7,900 bases of DNA. Source: Candidatus Krumholzibacteriota bacterium. Its GTDB lineage: Bacteria; Krumholzibacteriota; Krumholzibacteriia; Krumholzibacteriales; Krumholzibacteriaceae. A program made the translations under genes and the position numbers. The stretch is taken from assembly GCA_030672805.1 (NCBI GenBank), contig DAOVFR010000110.1:1-7900 (forward strand), read 5' to 3'. Below, one piece after another: positions 6,601 through 7,900 of the stretch; position 1 is the stretch's first letter, and each line of letters starts with the position of its first letter. The notes below the pieces were generated by a model. The model saw only the letters and a program-made list of their open reading frames with translations. It did no database searches and was not told the origin of the DNA.

Positions 6601-7900
6601 CGAGCACGCGGTCCGCTCGGAAGCGGAATCGTTCGCGGGAAGCCAGTATCTCCGCGATATCCTCGGTAATGTGCGGGATGCCCGGATCCGGGATGTCGCT
6701 CTGTACGAAACGTCGCAATTTGCCCTGTTCGGCCGCCGCGGGGAGATGATCCTGGACGAGAGCATGAGCGACTTCAAGACGGACGAGATCACCGAACTGC
6801 TAGATCCTGCGAACCGTGGCAAGTTGACCGTCACGTACGATTTTCCCCACCTCTTCGCGGGGACCGTCATACCCGTCTCGCTTCCCGATGGTCCCGGCGG
6901 GTTCCTGTACTTCCGGCGAAGGCTCGATGACGGATTCATCGAGGGTATATCGGGTGTTCTTGGCAAGGATATCAATATCTTCTATCGCGGGCTGCTGCAT
7001 GCGTCGAGCGAGCGGGATCTCTTCATCGGCGGTTTCCTTGACCCGATCATCGAACCTTCCGTCTACTCGAGAATCGCGCTGAAGAATGGAAAGACGTTTG
7101 TCAGCGAAGCGTCTCTGGGAGATTACGTCTACAAGGTCGCGAGCGGTCCGATTCCGCCCTTCAGGTCCCTCGAGAGCGGTGTGCTTTCAGTGCCCATGCT
7201 GTACCGGCCGGCGCTCGTCAGCGAGGAGATACACAAGACGTCGACCCTGATTCTCGGTCTTCTCGCCCTGCTCTTCGCGGCTGCCGTCACGCTGGGCTTC
7301 TTCCTCGCGGGAAAGATCTTCACGCCTGTTGCGGTGCTCATGGGCGGTACGCGAAGGATCATCGAGGGCGACCTCGAATTCAGGCTCGAGGCGCGGGCGA
7401 CCGATGAGATCGGCGAGCTGGTGGAGTCGTTCAACACGATGACCGGGGCGCTGCGGGACGCGCGGCACGACCTCGTCGAACGCCAGCGGTATCTCGCGGC
7501 CATCCTCGACAACGTGGCGACAGGCGTGCTCGCAACGGACAGCAAGGGCGTAATTATAACGCTCAACCCGTCCGGCGAGCGGATACTCGATCTGAAACGC
7601 GCCGAGGTATTGGGGAAGAAGCCGGAGTTGATCGGCAGAAAGGGGCTGGAACCGCTCCTCGGGCTCATCTCCGGCGCGAAGGACGGCCGCCGCGTTGCTG
7701 AACGTGAGGTGACCCTCTACTCGGGTGATTCGAAGCGGACGATCAAGGCGGTTGTCGCAAGCCTCCGCGAGGGAGACGAGATGCTGGGAACGGTGCTGGT
7801 GTTCGATGACCTCACCGAGCTTATACGGTCGAAAAAGCTATCCGCCTGGATAGAGATGGCGCGACAGATCGCGCACGAGGTCAAGAATCCCCTGACCCCG
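3620..7900 (+). CDS. Giant NtrY-like sensor histidine kinase with three extracytoplasmic sensor modules (3' end outside the window)
   Basis: Open from GTG 3620 to the window end: 1427 codons without a stop. GTG is the first start codon after the in-frame TGA at 3587; its ribosome site is weak (TGGAG, 3605-3609). Order: TM1-TM3 (about 7-31, 36-57, 109-127); extracytoplasmic module 1 (128-371); eight membrane segments (about 372-390, 405-423, 458-475, 503-522, 544-571, 581-597, 599-615, 624-643); module 2 (644-898) with Cys681, 718, 722 and 770; two segments (899-922, 945-966); module 3 (967-1207); a final segment (1208-1230); HAMP (about 1231-1284); PAS (1291-1400); H-box ARQIAHEVKNPLTP with phospho-accepting His1419. 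Basic loops fall on the cytoplasmic side throughout. The HAMP-PAS-H-box part is NtrY-like; such kinases phosphorylate NtrC/NtrX-type sigma-54 activators. NtrY is usually about 700-800 residues, so roughly 900 N-terminal residues are extra. The ATPase domain should lie downstream. The signal sensed is unknown. Confidence 0.93.
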   Translation, partial: MHWDKEYKIFLTALWLFLICSLVLFIILISFDHFSLPLPVAVMFLLLDAGFIIFIFLPQPGRYAHGPDGDGYGRRRWYPTSLADIVERRKEPDNEHPGVRAPTKTVPPVPLVPLCLLFVVTLLALPLQPTEEEWLDGEKTRLAEVFRGAESELTGLGLIAERIGGLTSGMVNRFDLDDPGADERARIIHAVDSLAQAASSRLMPFREIGIQSISPGGDRVAWGGRPRFLRSGEPDTDSALVYIGRTQLYTTLVRESRLAGGGRVVVDIPLEVNYRINNRFLRSRSLGDFLSSKYDEQIQFSFALGEHGGRMFRLDESGDSSGPSVLYRQGSGVQVYGVVTASTALPLAGLRVAGEPYASMIEGREERRALWARMAVTLIAIAIALWGYRTYGKRYRLGRGRFWDFLKHVFVLVFILVVVRYLFLRLDVPSGFPGTNLFDPALFAGDVPLGLMRTAGDFLITSLFWLIFVFGTIKSFRTYYGGVLERRHDNGARFSLFFFPMKAVILAAVLIASLRLASTVVSGVVLNSNPTLIGMDIDYLSLPVIVIHLALLFTVSAVFIAVLFIFRLVFVWGRGGAGTGFASAAAALAAFAWSVEFQWVPIVYAAGLLVLSARIFSFIRKEEMISVVFSSFFLVLICSLVIYESAEGRYDELRRSRLIEKAQDFNFPEDNWIQVILPDICQEIANDKRIPSKVIEHRRSAAFEIWAESGLSRFNLSCAFDCYDSKGRHFSRFRVGLPFEPPPSSGRAAGVAVKPFVKDIRQETNEGAVCYYRGVVPVYHVSGMGIGRIEITLPYFFENPELLARTRSVAPEILQNVERGSLSPRIDEPRDLLVARIAGGRVRDSSSPLLVAGSDVAAQEGEWFFLELGGQTFRAVVMEKEPGEGVLVGYRAAGFLDNLLAWAVVVSIDIILTGISLLVLIIVRRLPVLGSVTPAISFSGWLGFRQKILLSFLAVSILPVVLLGIVSSQFIERRFGVEGENEALAGVVSAVSIIEHAVRSEAESFAGSQYLRDILGNVRDARIRDVALYETSQFALFGRRGEMILDESMSDFKTDEITELLDPANRGKLTVTYDFPHLFAGTVIPVSLPDGPGGFLYFRRRLDDGFIEGISGVLGKDINIFYRGLLHASSERDLFIGGFLDPIIEPSVYSRIALKNGKTFVSEASLGDYVYKVASGPIPPFRSLESGVLSVPMLYRPALVSEEIHKTSTLILGLLALLFAAAVTLGFFLAGKIFTPVAVLMGGTRRIIEGDLEFRLEARATDEIGELVESFNTMTGALRDARHDLVERQRYLAAILDNVATGVLATDSKGVIITLNPSGERILDLKRAEVLGKKPELIGRKGLEPLLGLISGAKDGRRVAEREVTLYSGDSKRTIKAVVASLREGDEMLGTVLVFDDLTELIRSKKLSAWIEMARQIAHEVKNPLTP

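Noticed and set aside
5956..6975. Minus-strand frame of 339 codons opposite the kinase
   Set aside because: Ser/Arg/Thr/Pro-rich translation with no recognisable domain, fully covered by the continuous kinase frame on the other strand.

Overview
The window holds the end of a protein-export operon followed by what looks like a separately controlled signalling operon; everything I can support is on the + strand. The DNA is GC-rich, with weak GC-rich shadow frames on both strands. The SecD/SecF proteins are a split pair. The genes encode a signal-peptide protein resembling DUF4783 and a very large NtrY-like kinase. Together these suggest a Gram-negative-type bacterium, perhaps from an FCB-related candidate phylum (for example Krumholzibacteriota, Eisenbacteria or Zixibacteria). 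This placement is an impression from protein style, not a demonstrated assignment.

Region 1 (1-2899): the 3' part of secD (5' end outside the window), then secF 25 nt later, then a small multi-spanning DUF456-family membrane protein 24 nt after secF. The tight spacing suggests one transcript. SecD and SecF form the membrane complex that uses the proton or sodium gradient to help pull proteins through SecYEG.

Region 2 (2900-3097): a 198-nt intergenic region. It holds a close match to a sigma-54 (RpoN) promoter, with GG-N10-GC spacing at 2998-3013. About 100 bp upstream of the predicted start is a perfect GTGTCC-N8-GGACAC palindrome (2910-2929), the usual layout of an enhancer site for an NtrC-family activator. 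A second short inverted repeat lies at 2939-2952.

Region 3 (3098-7900): a 163-aa secreted or periplasmic DUF4783/NTF2-like protein. After only 30 nt, and in the same frame, comes a histidine kinase gene that stays open for 1427 codons to the window end. The sequence stops just after the H-box (His1419), so the ATPase domain is missing. The visible part has about 14 membrane segments and three extracytoplasmic modules of about 240-255 residues that look like repeats of one Cache-like design, then HAMP, PAS and HisKA. NtrY proteins are usually about half this length.

The most interesting hypothesis is a sigma-54-dependent, possibly autoregulated envelope-sensing operon. A three-sensor NtrY-like kinase and a small secreted partner would signal to an NtrC-type activator, probably encoded just downstream, which could bind the palindrome in front of the operon.
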